NCBI RefSeq assembly: GCF_014207185.1
Contig: NZ_JACHCP010000001.1
Span: forward strand, 163,420-227,419
Reading direction: 5' to 3'
Length of the DNA stretch: 64,000 nucleotides
DNA from: Rhodanobacter sp. A1T4
GTDB lineage: Bacteria > Pseudomonadota > Gammaproteobacteria > Xanthomonadales > Rhodanobacteraceae
Positions 8,680-19,556 of this stretch are shown here, piece by piece. Position numbers and translations under genes: made by a program. A model generated the notes under the pieces. The model was not told the DNA's origin and made no database searches. It worked only from the letters and a program-made list of their open reading frames with translations. Numbering within the stretch: the stretch's first letter is position 1; each line of letters begins with the position of its first letter.

Positions 8680-10674
8680 ATGACTACCCGCCGCGAACTT
8701 GCCAACGCCGTGCGTGCCCTCGCTATGGACGCCGTCGAGGCTGCCAAGTCCGGCCATCCGGGCATGCCGATGGGTATGGCCGACATCGCCGAGGTGCTGT
8801 GGAACGACTTCCTGCAGTTCAATCCGGGTAACCCGAAGTGGGTCAATCGCGATCGCTTCGTGTTGTCCAACGGCCATGGCTCGATGCTGCAGTACGCGCT
8901 GCTGCATCTCACAGGTTTCGATTTGCCGATCGAGCAGCTCAAGCGTTTCCGCCAGCTGCACTCCAAGACCGCCGGCCATCCCGAAGCCAACGAAACGCCG
9001 GGCGTGGAAACCACTACTGGCCCGCTCGGTCAGGGTCTGGCCAACGCGGTGGGTTTCGCGCTGGCAGAGAAGACGCTCGCAGCACACTTCAACCGCCCCG
9101 GCCATGCGGTGGTCGATCATCACACCTACGTTTTCCTCGGCGATGGTTGCCTGATGGAAGGCATCTCACACGAAGCTGCCTCGCTGGCCGGTACCTGGAA
9201 GCTCGGCAAGCTGGTGGCGGTCTATGACGACAACGGCATCTCGATCGACGGCGAAGTGCACGGCTGGTTCACTGACGATACGCCGGCCCGCTTCGAATCC
9301 TATGGCTGGAACGTGATCCGTCATGTCGACGGCCACGACGCTGCGGCGATCAAGCAGGCGCTGATCCAGGCTACCTCACAGGGCGACAAGCCGACGCTGA
9401 TCTGCTGCAAGACCATCATCGGTTTCGGCGCGCCGCACAAGCAGGGCAAGGAAGAAAGCCACGGCGCCCCGCTGGGCAAGGACGAGATTGCCGCCGCTCG
9501 CGATCAGCTCGACTGGCATCACGCACCGTTTGAAATTCCTGCGGACATTTATGCGGCGTGGAATGCGAAAGAGGTCGGGGCCAAGCGTGAGCAGGACTGG
9601 AACAAGATTTTTGACGCTTATGCCACAGATCACCCTGAACTGGCGGTAGAACTGAAGCGCCGCCTCGCAGGGAAATTACCGTCTGACTGGGCCGAAAAAT
9701 CCCATGCCTATGTGGCGAAGATGCAGAGCGAAGGCCCAGAAGTGGCCTCGCGCAAGGCATCGCAGATGGCGCTGGATGCGTTCGGCCCGCTGCTGCCGGA
9801 ATTGCTCGGTGGCTCGGCTGACTTGGCTGGCTCCAATCTCACCAAGTGGAAAGGCAGCATCGACATCAGCGAGAAAGACGGCAATTACGTGCATTACGGC
9901 GTGCGCGAGTTCGGCATGACGGCGATCGCCAATGGTGTCGCCCTGCATGGCGGCTTCATTCCGTACGATGCCACCTTCCTGGTGTTTTCCGACTACGCGC
10001 GCAATGCGGTGCGCATGAGCGCGCTGATTCCGGCGCACAACATCCATGTCTATACGCACGACTCGATCGGCCTTGGCGAGGACGGCCCGACCCATCAGCC
10101 AGTCGAGCACATGGCGACCTTGCGCTATATCCCCAACAACCACCTGTGGCGTCCGTGCGACGCGGTGGAGTCGGCGATGTGCTGGAAGCTGGCGATCGAG
10201 CGCGCTGGCGCACCGAGTTGCCTGATCTTTTCGCGGCAGACGCTCAAGCACCAGCAGCGCAGCGAGCAGCAGGTCGCCGACATCGCACGGGGCGGTTACG
10301 TGTTGTCCGATCCGCTGGATACGAAGTTCAAGGCGATCATCATTGCGACCGGCTCCGAAGTGGAGCTGGCAATGGAGGCGATGCGCACGCTGGCGCAGCA
10401 GGGCGTGCCTGTGCGCGTGGTGTCGATGCCATGTGCCGAGGTATTCGACGCACAGCCGCTGGAATACCGCGAGGGCGTGCTGCCCGGGTGGTGCCGTGCG
10501 CGTGTCGCGGTGGAGGCCGCCATCGCCGACTACTGGCGCAAATACGTGGGCCTGGATGGCGAAGTGATCGGCATGACCACCTTCGGTGCATCTGCGCCAG
10601 CACCGCAGCTGTATGAGTACTTTGGTATCACTACGCCTAACGTGGTTGATGCGGTGAAGCGGGTCGCTGGCTGA
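8680..10674 (+). CDS. tkt: Transketolase
   Basis: The 664-residue protein shows the thiamine-diphosphate transketolase layout. The N-terminal PP domain has [51 protein letters not shown] and the cofactor motif GDGCLMEG...DDNGISIDG. The Pyr domain (about 350-530) includes [36 protein letters not shown] and the conserved Glu. The C-terminal domain ends [16 protein letters not shown]. It moves two-carbon ketol units between pentose-phosphate and glycolytic sugars. ATG 8680 immediately precedes the conserved N-terminus, with CTGGAG upstream. It is the fourth glycolytic or pentose-phosphate gene in this neighbourhood. Confidence 0.96.
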   Translation: MTTRRELANAVRALAMDAVEAAKSGHPGMPMGMADIAEVLWNDFLQFNPGNPKWVNRDRFVLSNGHGSMLQYALLHLTGFDLPIEQLKRFRQLHSKTAGHPEANETPGVETTTGPLGQGLANAVGFALAEKTLAAHFNRPGHAVVDHHTYVFLGDGCLMEGISHEAASLAGTWKLGKLVAVYDDNGISIDGEVHGWFTDDTPARFESYGWNVIRHVDGHDAAAIKQALIQATSQGDKPTLICCKTIIGFGAPHKQGKEESHGAPLGKDEIAAARDQLDWHHAPFEIPADIYAAWNAKEVGAKREQDWNKIFDAYATDHPELAVELKRRLAGKLPSDWAEKSHAYVAKMQSEGPEVASRKASQMALDAFGPLLPELLGGSADLAGSNLTKWKGSIDISEKDGNYVHYGVREFGMTAIANGVALHGGFIPYDATFLVFSDYARNAVRMSALIPAHNIHVYTHDSIGLGEDGPTHQPVEHMATLRYIPNNHLWRPCDAVESAMCWKLAIERAGAPSCLIFSRQTLKHQQRSEQQVADIARGGYVLSDPLDTKFKAIIIATGSEVELAMEAMRTLAQQGVPVRVVSMPCAEVFDAQPLEYREGVLPGWCRARVAVEAAIADYWRKYVGLDGEVIGMTTFGASAPAPQLYEYFGITTPNVVDAVKRVAG

Positions 10675-10722
10675 GTGAGTGTGTAAAACTAGTCACTCAT
10701 TGAAATTCGGTTTCTGGTTCGC

Positions 10723-11892
10723 ATGAGCGATTCAACAGAGGAACCTTTCCTGGTCTTCGGCGCGCCGAAGATCGGCGAGGAAGAAATCGCCGAGGTCGAA
10801 GCCTGCCTGCGCTCGGGCTGGCTCGGTACCGGTCCGCGCGTTGCGCAGTTGGAGAAGGATTTCGCCGCCTATCGACGCGTGCAAGCCAGCCAGGTCGCTG
10901 CGGTCAATTCCTGCACCGCAGCGCTGCACGTGAGCATGGTGGCCGCGTCGCTGGAACCGGGCGCCGAAGTCATCACCACGCCGCTGACGTTCTGCGCCAC
11001 GGTCAATGCGATCCTGCATGCCGGATTGTCTCCAGTGATGGCCGATGTCGACCCGCGCACGCAGAACATCGATCCGGCGGCGATCGAGGCGGCGATCACG
11101 CCGCGTACGCGGGCCATCGTGCCGGTGCATTTCGCCGGGCGGCCGTGCGACATGGACGCGATCATGGCCATTGCCGAGAAGCACAGCCTGGTCGTGATCG
11201 AGGATTGTGCGCATGCCATCGAAACCGAATACCACGGCCGGCCGGCCGGCACGTTCGGTGACTTCGGCTGCTTCAGCTTCTACGTCACCAAGAATGTGAC
11301 CACCGGCGAGGGCGGCATGATTCTGGGGCGCGACGAGGATCGTATTGCACGCGCACGCATTCTCGCCCTGCACGGCATGAGCAAGGATGCGTGGCATCGT
11401 TTTGGTGATGCTGGCTACAAGCATTACCAAGTGGTCGAGTGCGGTTTCAAATACAACATGATGGATTTGCAGGCGGCCATCGGCCTGCATCAGCTGGCCA
11501 AGGTAGAAACACACTGGCAGCGCCGCCGCGCGATCTGGGCGTTCTATCAGCAGGCGCTGGCCGATCTGCCGCTGGAATTGCCGGCCGAACCCGAGACCGA
11601 TACGCACCATGGTTTCCACCTGTACACCGTGATGGTCGATGCCGCGCGATGCCGCATCACGCGCGATGGCTTTCTCGATGCGATGAACGCGGCGCGCATC
11701 GGCACCGGCGTGCACTATCTGTCGGTACCCGAACACCCGTATTACCAGCAGCGTTTTGGCTGGCGCCCAGAGCAGTGGCCGCATGCGATGCGATTGGGAA
11801 GGCAGACAGTAAGCCTGCCGCTGTCACCGGCACTGACCGATGCGGATGTTGAGCGGGTGATCGCAACGGTGCGTCGGATCATTTCGGGCTAA
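10723..11892 (+). CDS. DegT/DnrJ/EryC1/StrS-family PLP aminotransferase
   Basis: The 389-residue protein has the sugar-aminotransferase features. SGWLGTGPRVAQLE precedes NSCTAALHVSM (phosphate-binding loop), then TTPLTFCATVNAI, the Asp in VVIEDCAHA that contacts the pyridine nitrogen, and the PLP lysine K190 in FSFYVTKNVTTGEGG. Such enzymes transaminate 4-keto (sometimes 3-keto) nucleotide sugars using glutamate, for lipid A, O-antigen or glycoprotein sugars. It starts 48 bases after tkt with no neighbouring nucleotide-sugar genes, so its substrate cannot be inferred from context. The large O-antigen locus more than 30 kb away may use its product. Spacing to the convergent HAD remnant is 45 bases. 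Confidence 0.85.
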   Translation: MSDSTEEPFLVFGAPKIGEEEIAEVEACLRSGWLGTGPRVAQLEKDFAAYRRVQASQVAAVNSCTAALHVSMVAASLEPGAEVITTPLTFCATVNAILHAGLSPVMADVDPRTQNIDPAAIEAAITPRTRAIVPVHFAGRPCDMDAIMAIAEKHSLVVIEDCAHAIETEYHGRPAGTFGDFGCFSFYVTKNVTTGEGGMILGRDEDRIARARILALHGMSKDAWHRFGDAGYKHYQVVECGFKYNMMDLQAAIGLHQLAKVETHWQRRRAIWAFYQQALADLPLELPAEPETDTHHGFHLYTVMVDAARCRITRDGFLDAMNAARIGTGVHYLSVPEHPYYQQRFGWRPEQWPHAMRLGRQTVSLPLSPALTDADVERVIATVRRIISG

Positions 11893-11937
11893 GCCGATAG
11901 CAGCGATCTTGGCATGCCCCGTCGTGAGCGCGACGGT

Positions 11938-12571
11938 TCACGGACGCAGCAGCGCATCCAGTTCGGCTGGCGCTGCCGCAATCGCCGCGGCGCCGGCCAG
12001 TTCCAGTTCCTTGCGATTGCCGAAGCCCCACAGTACGCCGATGCCGCGCACGCCGTTGGTCACGGCGCCTTCGATGTCATAGCGGCGATCGCCAACCATC
12101 ACCGTATCGGCGGGATCGGCGTCAAAGTCTGCCAGCGCGGCGGCGATCATCGAGGCCTTTTCGCTGTGCGCGCTGTTCGGATGCGGGCCATACATGCGTA
12201 GAAACGCATCGCCGAACGGCAGATGCGCGATGATCGGCGCGGCGTGCCGCTGCGGCTTGCTGGTGAGCGAGTCGATGACCCGCCGTCAGCAAGCGCTGTA
12301 TCAGCAGCTCGATACCGGGATAGATGTCGTACTCACGCCAGCCGTCGGGATGAAAGCGCTCGTGGTAATGCTCGACCGCCGCCTCGATACGCATAGGATC
12401 GTGATCCAGCAGCGGCGCGAAGCTGGTTCGCAGCGGGGGCCCGATCCACTCGCGCAGTTCCTCCTGCGGTGGCGCCGGCACGTCGAGTTTTGCCAGCGCA
12501 TGCTTCACGCAGGCGACGATGCCGTGCTCGGAATCGATCAAGGTGCCATCGAGGTCAAACAGGCAGAGCAT
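11938..12571 (-). pseudogene. HAD-family (Gph-like) phosphatase split by a frameshift
   Basis: The 5' part (12571 down to about 12265) encodes [17 protein letters not shown], the HAD nucleophile motif, and a four-helix cap reaching LLTAGHRLA. The matching 3' part (about 12275 down to 11938) lies in another frame and reads LTSKPQRHAAPIIAH, then motif III in TVMVGDRRYDIEGA. The two parts join into a normal phosphoglycolate-phosphatase-like protein of about 210 residues if a small deletion (1, 2 or 5 bases) near 12262-12285 is repaired. As read, the frame runs into unrelated sequence with no stop until 12122. The start codon overlaps the pgk stop (TAATG), so translation was coupled. This is either a true inactivation or a sequencing error. 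Confidence 0.8.
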
Positions 12572-13752
12572 TACTTGACTGCGCGGGTCTTGAGCGCGGT
12601 GACAGCCGGCAATTCCTTGCCTTCCAGGAATTCGAGAAACGCACCGCCGCCGGTGGAGATGTACGACACATCATCGGCAATGCCGTACTTTTCGACGGCT
12701 GCCAGGGTATCGCCGCCGCCAGCGATCGAGAATGCTGGCGATGCAGCGATTGCGCGCGCTAGAGTTTCGGTGCCCTTGCCGAAGGCGTCGTACTCGAACA
12801 CGCCGACAGGACCGTTCCACACCACCGTGCCGGCCTTGGCGATCAGCTCGGCGTAGCGCGCCGCAGTCTCCGGCCCGATATCCAGAATCATCTCGTCTTC
12901 CTTCACCTGATGCACCGGCCTGACCGTCGCGGTGGCATTGGCGGAAAACTCCGTTGCGACAACGACATCGACCGGCATCGGCAGATCGACCTTGCGGCGT
13001 TTGGCATCGGCGATCACTTTCTTGGCGGCGTCGATCAACGCCGGCTCGTACAGCGAATTGCCGATCGAGTGACCCATGGCCGCGATAAAGGTATTGGCGA
13101 TGCCGCCGCCGACAATCAACTGGTCAACCTTGCCGATGAGATTTTCGAGCAGGGTCAGCTTGGTCGATACCTTGGAGCCTGCCACGATCGCCAGCAGTGG
13201 ATGCGCGGGATGTTCCAGTGCCTCACCCAGGGCATCGAGTTCCGCGCACAGCAGCGGACCAGCGGCAGCAATCGGTGCAAACTTGATCACGCCATGCGTG
13301 GATGCCTGCGCGCGATGCGCGGTGCCGAACGCGTCCATGACGAAGATGTCGCACAGCGCGGCATAGCGTTTGGCGAGTGTTTCGTCGTCCTTGCCTTCGC
13401 CGATATTCATGCGGCAATTTTCCAGCAGCACCACTTCCCCTGCGGCCACTTCAACGCCGTCGAGATAATCCGCCACCAGCCGCACCGGTGCGCCGAGCTT
13501 TTTGCTCAGCCATTCGGCAACGGGCGCCAGCGAGGATTCGGCATCGAAACGACCTTCTTTCGGCCGTCCCAGATGCGACAGCACCATCACGCGTGCGCCG
13601 GCATCGCGGGCCGCCACGATGGTTGGCAAGGAGCTATCCAGCCGCTGTGTGGAAGTGATGTGGCCGTGGTCGTCGATCGGGACATTCAGATCTTCGCGGA
13701 TCAGCACGCGCTGGTCGCGCAAATCAAGGTCGCTCATGCGGATGACGGACAC
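12571..13752 (-). CDS. pgk: Phosphoglycerate kinase
   Basis: The 393-residue protein contains [23 protein letters not shown], the basic patch around [45 protein letters not shown] and the nucleotide-binding [13 protein letters not shown] near the C-terminus. It makes ATP from 1,3-bisphosphoglycerate. The GTG at 13752 was chosen over the ATG five codons downstream because CGGAG lies 7 bases before it and xanthomonad Pgk proteins begin with the same short extension. The HAD phosphatase remnant follows with overlapping stop and start. Confidence 0.96.
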   Translation of the reverse strand: MSVIRMSDLDLRDQRVLIREDLNVPIDDHGHITSTQRLDSSLPTIVAARDAGARVMVLSHLGRPKEGRFDAESSLAPVAEWLSKKLGAPVRLVADYLDGVEVAAGEVVLLENCRMNIGEGKDDETLAKRYAALCDIFVMDAFGTAHRAQASTHGVIKFAPIAAAGPLLCAELDALGEALEHPAHPLLAIVAGSKVSTKLTLLENLIGKVDQLIVGGGIANTFIAAMGHSIGNSLYEPALIDAAKKVIADAKRRKVDLPMPVDVVVATEFSANATATVRPVHQVKEDEMILDIGPETAARYAELIAKAGTVVWNGPVGVFEYDAFGKGTETLARAIAASPAFSIAGGGDTLAAVEKYGIADDVSYISTGGGAFLEFLEGKELPAVTALKTRAVK

Positions 13753-13949
13753 GGCGTAACTCCGGTAGCAGTTCGAGAGTGAAAATAGGGAGGGCTGTAG
13801 ACAGCCGTCAGCCGCCTATTGTCGGCCGCCATCGGAGTCGATGCAAACCGCGTGCCAGGGCATGGCGCCGAAAACGACGCGTGGCAGGCAGGCGTATCCA
13901 TGCTCCGGCTTGGCTAAACTGCATTTTTGGCATGCAGCAGGTAACGACG

Positions 13950-14615
13950 ATGGGCCTTGTGCTTTACGACTATTGGCGCTCCAGCGCAGCCTATCGTGTG
14001 CGCATCGCCCTGAATCTGAAAGGATTGAGCTACGAGTCACGCCAGGTGCACCTGATCCGCGACGGCGGCGAGCAGCACGCCGCGGATTACCAGGCCATCA
14101 ATCCGCAGCAGTTGGTTCCAGCGCTGCTCGACGGCGAGCGGGTGATCACGCAGTCGCTGGCCATCATGGAATACCTCGACGAAACCCACCCCGAGACGGC
14201 GTTGCTACCGGCCGATGCGCGGGGCAGGGCGCGGGTGCGGGCGCTGGCCATGACGGTGGCCAGTGACGCCCATCCGATCGGCAATCTGCGCGTTTTGCAG
14301 TATCTCCAGTCGCAGCTCAATGTCGATGAACTGCAGCGGGTTGAGTGGTCACGGCACTGGATCGCCGTGAGCTTCAGCGCGCTGGAAACCATGCTGGCCG
14401 GTAATGCAGCCACCGGTCGTTACTGTCACGGTGACGTGCCCGGCATGGCCGACGCCTGTCTGGTGCCGCAGTTCTATAACGCACTGCGCTGGAAGCTGTC
14501 GCTGGAAGAGTATCCGACGCTGCAGCGGATCTACGGGGAATGCAACGCGCTGGAAGCGTTTCAGCGGGCGGCGCCGGAAGCCCAGCCGGATGCGCCGGTT
14601 GCATCGCCTGCCTAA
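13950..14615 (+). CDS. maiA: Maleylacetoacetate isomerase (zeta-class glutathione S-transferase)
   Basis: The 221-residue protein starts GLVLYDYWRSSAAYRVRIALNLKG, where the SSAAYRVRIAL motif is the zeta-class catalytic and glutathione site. It continues with NPQQLVPALLDGERVITQSLAIMEYLDE (thioredoxin-fold cis-Pro and glutathione-binding S) and the helical domain with MADACLVPQFYNALRW. It isomerises maleylacetoacetate to fumarylacetoacetate in tyrosine or homogentisate breakdown, consistent with the FAH gene at the window start. ATG 13950 follows AGGTAA and matches the family N-terminus; upstream in-frame starts would add an unrelated tail. It converges on pilU with only 7 bases between the stops and no visible terminator. 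Confidence 0.9.
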   Translation: MGLVLYDYWRSSAAYRVRIALNLKGLSYESRQVHLIRDGGEQHAADYQAINPQQLVPALLDGERVITQSLAIMEYLDETHPETALLPADARGRARVRALAMTVASDAHPIGNLRVLQYLQSQLNVDELQRVEWSRHWIAVSFSALETMLAGNAATGRYCHGDVPGMADACLVPQFYNALRWKLSLEEYPTLQRIYGECNALEAFQRAAPEAQPDAPVASPA

Positions 14616-14622
14616 GCGGTTT

Positions 14623-15738
14623 CTAGAACCCCATACCGTAAGGATCGTTACCGGCCAACTCCTGATTGTCGGTACCGCCGCCCTCGGCTAGACGGATTTT
14701 CAACGACAGGCCGTCGCGTGAATCGGACTTATTGAGTGCTTCTTCCAGAGACACGCGGCCGTCCTTGTACAGCCGGTACAGCGACTGATCGAACGTCTGC
14801 ATGCCTTCCTGCAGGCTGCGATCCATCGCTTCCTTGATCTCGTGGGTCTGGCCACGGCGGATCATGTCGCGGATCAGTGGTGTGTTCAGCAGTACCTCGG
14901 CGGCGGGAATGCGGCGGCCGTCCTTGCCCACCACCAGACGCTGGCTGATCACCGCGCGCAGATTGAGCGCCAGATTCATCAACACGTTCTTGTGTGACGC
15001 CTCGGGGAAGAAATTGAGGATGCGCTCCAGCGTCTGATCGGCATTGTTCGAGTGCAGCGTGGCCAGGCACAGGTGACCGGTTTCGGAAAACGCGATCGCC
15101 GCTTCCATCGTCTCGGTGTCGCGGATCTCACCGATCATGATGACGTCCGGCGCCTCGCGCATCGCGTTTTTCAGCGCCTCGTTATAGCTGTGTGTGTCCA
15201 GGCCCACTTCGCGCTGGTTGACGATCGACTTCTTGTGCCGATGCAGATACTCGATCGGGTCCTCGATCGTCAGGATGTGGCCCGGTGTATTGATGTTGCG
15301 GTGATCGATCATCGCCGCCAGCGTGGTGGATTTGCCTGAACCGGTAGCGCCAACCACCAGGATCAGTCCGCGCGGCTCCATGATCAGGTCGCGGAAAATA
15401 TTCGGCAGCTGCAGCTGGTCAATGCTGGGAATCTCGCTCTTGATCGCGCGGATGACCATGCCGACTTCGCCGCGCTGCTTGAACACGTTGATGCGGAAAC
15501 GGCCGGCTTCCTTGACCGCCAGTGCCATGTTCAGCTCCAGCGTGCGCTCGAACTGTGGCACCTGGCCTTCGTCCATCAGCGAATAGGCGATCTTCTTGAC
15601 CATGCCGGCCGGCAGTCCGGTATTGCCGAGTGGATAAAGCTTGCCTTCGACCTTGATGTTTACCGGCGCGCCGGTCGTCAGGAACATGTCCGACGCACCT
15701 TTGTCTACCATAAGCTTGAGGAAGTAACCGATATCCAC
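14623..15738 (-). CDS. pilU: Type IV pilus ATPase PilU
   Basis: The 371-residue protein is a PilT/PilU secretion ATPase. It has Walker A GATGSGKST, the Asp box IEDPIEYLH, the Walker B-like region APDVIMIGEIRDTETMEAA and the His box ETGHLCLATLHSNNADQTLERI. The RHKKSIVNQREVGLDT segment and a C-terminal tail of about 20 residues beyond the PilT core point to PilU, the accessory retraction motor that works with PilT at the pilus base. The GTG start at 15738 is supported by AGAGG 6 bases upstream. No pilT lies next to it in this window, although the two are usually adjacent; the upstream neighbour is an unrelated divergent lipoprotein gene. Confidence 0.92.
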   Translation of the reverse strand: MDIGYFLKLMVDKGASDMFLTTGAPVNIKVEGKLYPLGNTGLPAGMVKKIAYSLMDEGQVPQFERTLELNMALAVKEAGRFRINVFKQRGEVGMVIRAIKSEIPSIDQLQLPNIFRDLIMEPRGLILVVGATGSGKSTTLAAMIDHRNINTPGHILTIEDPIEYLHRHKKSIVNQREVGLDTHSYNEALKNAMREAPDVIMIGEIRDTETMEAAIAFSETGHLCLATLHSNNADQTLERILNFFPEASHKNVLMNLALNLRAVISQRLVVGKDGRRIPAAEVLLNTPLIRDMIRRGQTHEIKEAMDRSLQEGMQTFDQSLYRLYKDGRVSLEEALNKSDSRDGLSLKIRLAEGGGTDNQELAGNDPYGMGF

Positions 15739-15907
15739 GTGTAGCCTCTGTTATGAATGCGCCAGTTACGATGGCGTCTGTTTCCGAGTCATTACGCACG
15801 CATTGTGCGTGCAAATGATGCATCAAGGCCATGTGTCGAGAAATTGCGCGTTGCAATAATGGATTATGCCCGCCCACAATACGACGCGACACTCTATGAG
15901 GAATGTG

Positions 15908-16585
15908 ATGGTGCACATCTTTTCCCGAACGGCCGGCTCCCTGGGCCGCCTTCCGGCAGCAAGCGCCTTGCTGGCGCTGGTTTTGACGCTGGGCGGCTGC
16001 GCCTCGGCGCCGCCGCCCAATGATTCGATGAATGAGGCTCAGTCACGCCTGCAGACGGCACGTGACGCGGGTGCTGCGGACTATGCCCCGGTTGATCTCG
16101 GTTTTGCGCAGGACAAATTCCAGCAGGCGCAAGCGGCATTCGCCGATCGCAAATATGCCGATGCGACCAATCTGGCGGAAGAATCGCGTGCCGATGCCGA
16201 ACTGGCCACTGCCAAGGCGCGATTAGGCGCGGCACGGGCACAGATCCAGAACAAGACGCAGGACAACGCCAGCCTGCGTGCGGAGGGCCAGCAGGTCGAG
16301 GCCGCGGCCGAGCAGCGGGAGCAGCAGGAACAACAGCAGTTGCAGCAGCAACAGCAACAGATGCAGGCCGATCCGGCCAACGCGAGTTCCAGCAGCATTC
16401 CGACACCTGCCCCGGCAGACATGCCAGCGCCCTCTTCGTCGGCTCTTTCCCAACCGTCGCAGGGCGGTGGCTTCCAGACGATGCCCGATCAGACCTTGCC
16501 CGATCAGACGCTGCCCCAGCCGTCATCCGGTCAGCCGGTCGACCCCAATAATCCCGATGCTACCAACCAAGGAGGCCACCCATGA
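15908..16585 (+). CDS. DUF4398-like lipoprotein with a Q/P-rich tail
   Basis: The 225-residue protein has a lipoprotein signal ending LTLGGC, with the lipidated Cys at residue 31. A helical segment follows (about 45-140: MNEAQSRLQTARDAGAADYAPVDLGFAQDKFQQAQAAF, residues split here for brevity at family-like A/Q-rich heptads), typical of DUF4398 proteins. A Gln-rich run and a Pro/Ser/Gln tail containing PDQTLPDQTLPQ follow. The start at 15908 is favoured by GAGGAA 6 bases upstream; an ATG 12 bases earlier lacks a ribosome site. Its stop overlaps the next start (ATGA), so the two proteins are made together. In related genomes such lipoproteins accompany OmpA-type proteins; here the tail may span the periplasm. 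The function is unknown. Confidence 0.75.
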   Translation: MVHIFSRTAGSLGRLPAASALLALVLTLGGCASAPPPNDSMNEAQSRLQTARDAGAADYAPVDLGFAQDKFQQAQAAFADRKYADATNLAEESRADAELATAKARLGAARAQIQNKTQDNASLRAEGQQVEAAAEQREQQEQQQLQQQQQQMQADPANASSSSIPTPAPADMPAPSSSALSQPSQGGGFQTMPDQTLPDQTLPQPSSGQPVDPNNPDATNQGGHP

Positions 16586-17250
16586 GGCGATTTACCGTCA
16601 CTTTCGCCGCTTTGGCGATGGCCTTGGTCGCTACAGGTGCTTACGCCAGCAAGAACGATGACATCGACATCAATCGGCTGACCGGCAGCCTTGACCAGCT
16701 AGCCAATGACCCGACTCTGGGCAACTATGCCCAGGCGGAGCAGGCGCGCGCCCGCGATGCCATCAATCGGCTCACGCAGGCCAAATCGCGCGATCGTCCA
16801 CACGATCTTTATCTCGCCGAGCGTCGCGTCGATCTGGCCAAGGCCGCCGCACAGTTGCAGGATGCCCAGGTCAAGTCGACCCAACTGGATCGTGAACATG
16901 ATCAGATTCTGCTCGACAACAGCCGTAATGAGGCTGACATAGCGCGGCGCGAACTGGAGCGTCAGCGCGTGCAATACCAGCTGGCGCAGGAAGAGTCTGC
17001 CCGCCTGCAGCAGCAGGGTGAGGCAGCGTCACAAGCGGCCGATCAGGCGCGCGCCGAAGCTGATCAGGCGAAGAAGCTCGCCGCGGCACAGAGCAAGGTC
17101 GCTGGCGCCGCGCGTCGTGAGGCTGCACTGGCCGCGCAAGCCGCCAAGGCGATGCGCTCGCAGATGCAGGGCGGGGATTCCAGTTCCTCTGACACGCCAG
17201 CGCCCACTACACACAAAAAGCCTAAAAAGCAGCCGGACGATCAGCAGTAA
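16582..17250 (+). CDS. Periplasmic coiled-coil protein, partner of the DUF4398-like lipoprotein
   Basis: The 222-residue protein has a Sec signal (MRRFTVTFAALAMALVATGAYA) and an almost entirely helical, Ala/Gln/Arg-rich mature chain with strong coiled-coil character (about residues 85-190, for example RRELERQRVQYQLAQEESARLQ). A low-complexity, Lys-rich tail (THKKPKKQPDDQQ) follows. The N-terminal part resembles the helical segment found before OmpA domains in xanthomonad proteins, but no OmpA domain is present, so it is either a naturally short partner or a trimmed relative. It is translationally coupled to the upstream lipoprotein by ATGA. The likely role is in envelope architecture, by inference only. 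Confidence 0.7.
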   Translation: MRRFTVTFAALAMALVATGAYASKNDDIDINRLTGSLDQLANDPTLGNYAQAEQARARDAINRLTQAKSRDRPHDLYLAERRVDLAKAAAQLQDAQVKSTQLDREHDQILLDNSRNEADIARRELERQRVQYQLAQEESARLQQQGEAASQAADQARAEADQAKKLAAAQSKVAGAARREAALAAQAAKAMRSQMQGGDSSSSDTPAPTTHKKPKKQPDDQQ

Positions 17251-17623
17251 GACACTTCGTGATGGGACCCCGGTGCCCGTCACGAGCAGTTGATCACTTT
17301 AGGCGACTAGCCTGCTGCGGTCGACTGGCTAAAACGGCCAATCAAACCGCCAACAAGTCGTCTTTGTGACATCGTACGTATCGCGTCTATCAGCGTCTTC
17401 CGGGTTCAGTCAGGCGGCTTGCACCGCTCTGATCGGAAGAGTACGGTCAATCTTCCACGCTGCATCTTTCAGTGTGGGTAATAGACGCGAGTTATCAGTC
17501 TGTTTTGCCCTGCATCGGTGTCTCGGCGCAGACCATGCGAGACGAGCAGGCGCATTGAGTTCAAGCGTCTTCGGATGCCCGGTTTCAGAGCATCCGCCAA
17601 TCCACTTTCGAGGAGGTCGGATC
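17251..17623. other. Intergenic region before the YdcH-type gene
   Basis: The only structure is an imperfect hairpin at 17257-17285 (TCGTGATGGG against CCCGTCACGA, 9 of 10 pairs) just after the coiled-coil gene. It has no T-tract, so it is a weak terminator candidate. The rest holds no recognisable gene; an open frame through it lacks a ribosome site and homology until ATG 17624. Confidence 0.35.
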
Positions 17624-17851
17624 ATGTTTGAAAACCTGCGGCGTGATGATGTCGAAGCATTGATGAAAACGGACGCTGAATTTCGCCGGCTCTACCAGCA
17701 CCACAAGCATCTGGATAGCAAAGTACACGACGCCGATATCGGCGTGTTGCCCCTTGATGACGCAACCTTGAGCAGCATGAAAAAAGAAAAGCTGCAGGCG
17801 AAGGTTCGACTTGAGCGCATGTGGGCAGATCGCGCGCCCATCATCCACTGA
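17624..17851 (+). CDS. YdcH/DUF465 small protein
   Basis: The 75-residue protein reads FRRLYQHHKHLDSKVHDAD and then LKKEKL-like spacing (SSMKKEKLQAKVRLERM), the short helical hairpin typical of DUF465/YdcH proteins (helix, His/Asp-rich turn, basic helix). A perfect AGGAGG lies 7 bases before ATG 17624, so the much longer open frame starting at 17366 is not the gene. The family is widespread and small, with no established biochemical role. It is isolated, between a coiled-coil envelope gene and cbs. Confidence 0.85.
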   Translation: MFENLRRDDVEALMKTDAEFRRLYQHHKHLDSKVHDADIGVLPLDDATLSSMKKEKLQAKVRLERMWADRAPIIH

Positions 17852-17901
17852 TCCCGCGCGGCTTTTCATAGATAAATTCTCAGCTAAAACTCATACACAT
17901 T

Positions 17902-17946
17902 GCGGCTCTGGTTCTCTGCTTTTCGAAGTTGGAGAACCGGGGCCGC
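17902..17946 (+). promoter_or_regulatory. Long RNA hairpin upstream of cystathionine beta-synthase
   Basis: GCGGCTCTGGTTCTC (17902-17916) pairs with GAGAACCGGGGCCGC (17932-17946) over all 15 positions if two G-U wobbles are allowed. The 15-base loop itself contains the palindrome TTCGAA. It lies 50 bases after the YdcH stop and 110 bases before the cbs ATG. No T-tract follows, so it is not an ordinary terminator; it could be a 3'-end stabiliser or a leader element of cbs. Confidence 0.5.
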
Positions 17947-18055
17947 TGTGCTTATGACGCTTCAAAAAGCTTGCAATGGGATGGCTCGGTTATCATGGCG
18001 GTCTTTTAAGGTCGACGCGCCAAGCGTAGGCCAAGCTTCCAGCCTCGGAGTTTTC

Positions 18056-19426
<1,371 letters not shown>

Positions 19427-19556
19427 GCATGGATTTGGCCACATCTCCGGCAGACGGTTTTGCCGGATGATGAAAGCTGGCAGCAATGCGTCTTTGCCAA
19501 AGTCAACGTTTGTGAGGGAGTCTGGAGCCCCACAATAACCTCAAGGTGACTTGCCC

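Noticed and set aside
10674..10702. TGAGTGA/TCACTCA inverted repeat after tkt
   Set aside because: The loop is long and AT-rich with no T-tract; it could be chance and overlaps the tkt stop.
11920..11937. CCGTCG/CGACGG hairpin between the aminotransferase and HAD genes
   Set aside because: The stem is only 6 bp and has no T-tract on either strand, so it was not called a terminator.
17366..17623. N-terminal extension of the YdcH-type gene
   Set aside because: AGGAGG sits directly before ATG 17624 and the family is about 75 residues long; the extension is low-quality sequence.
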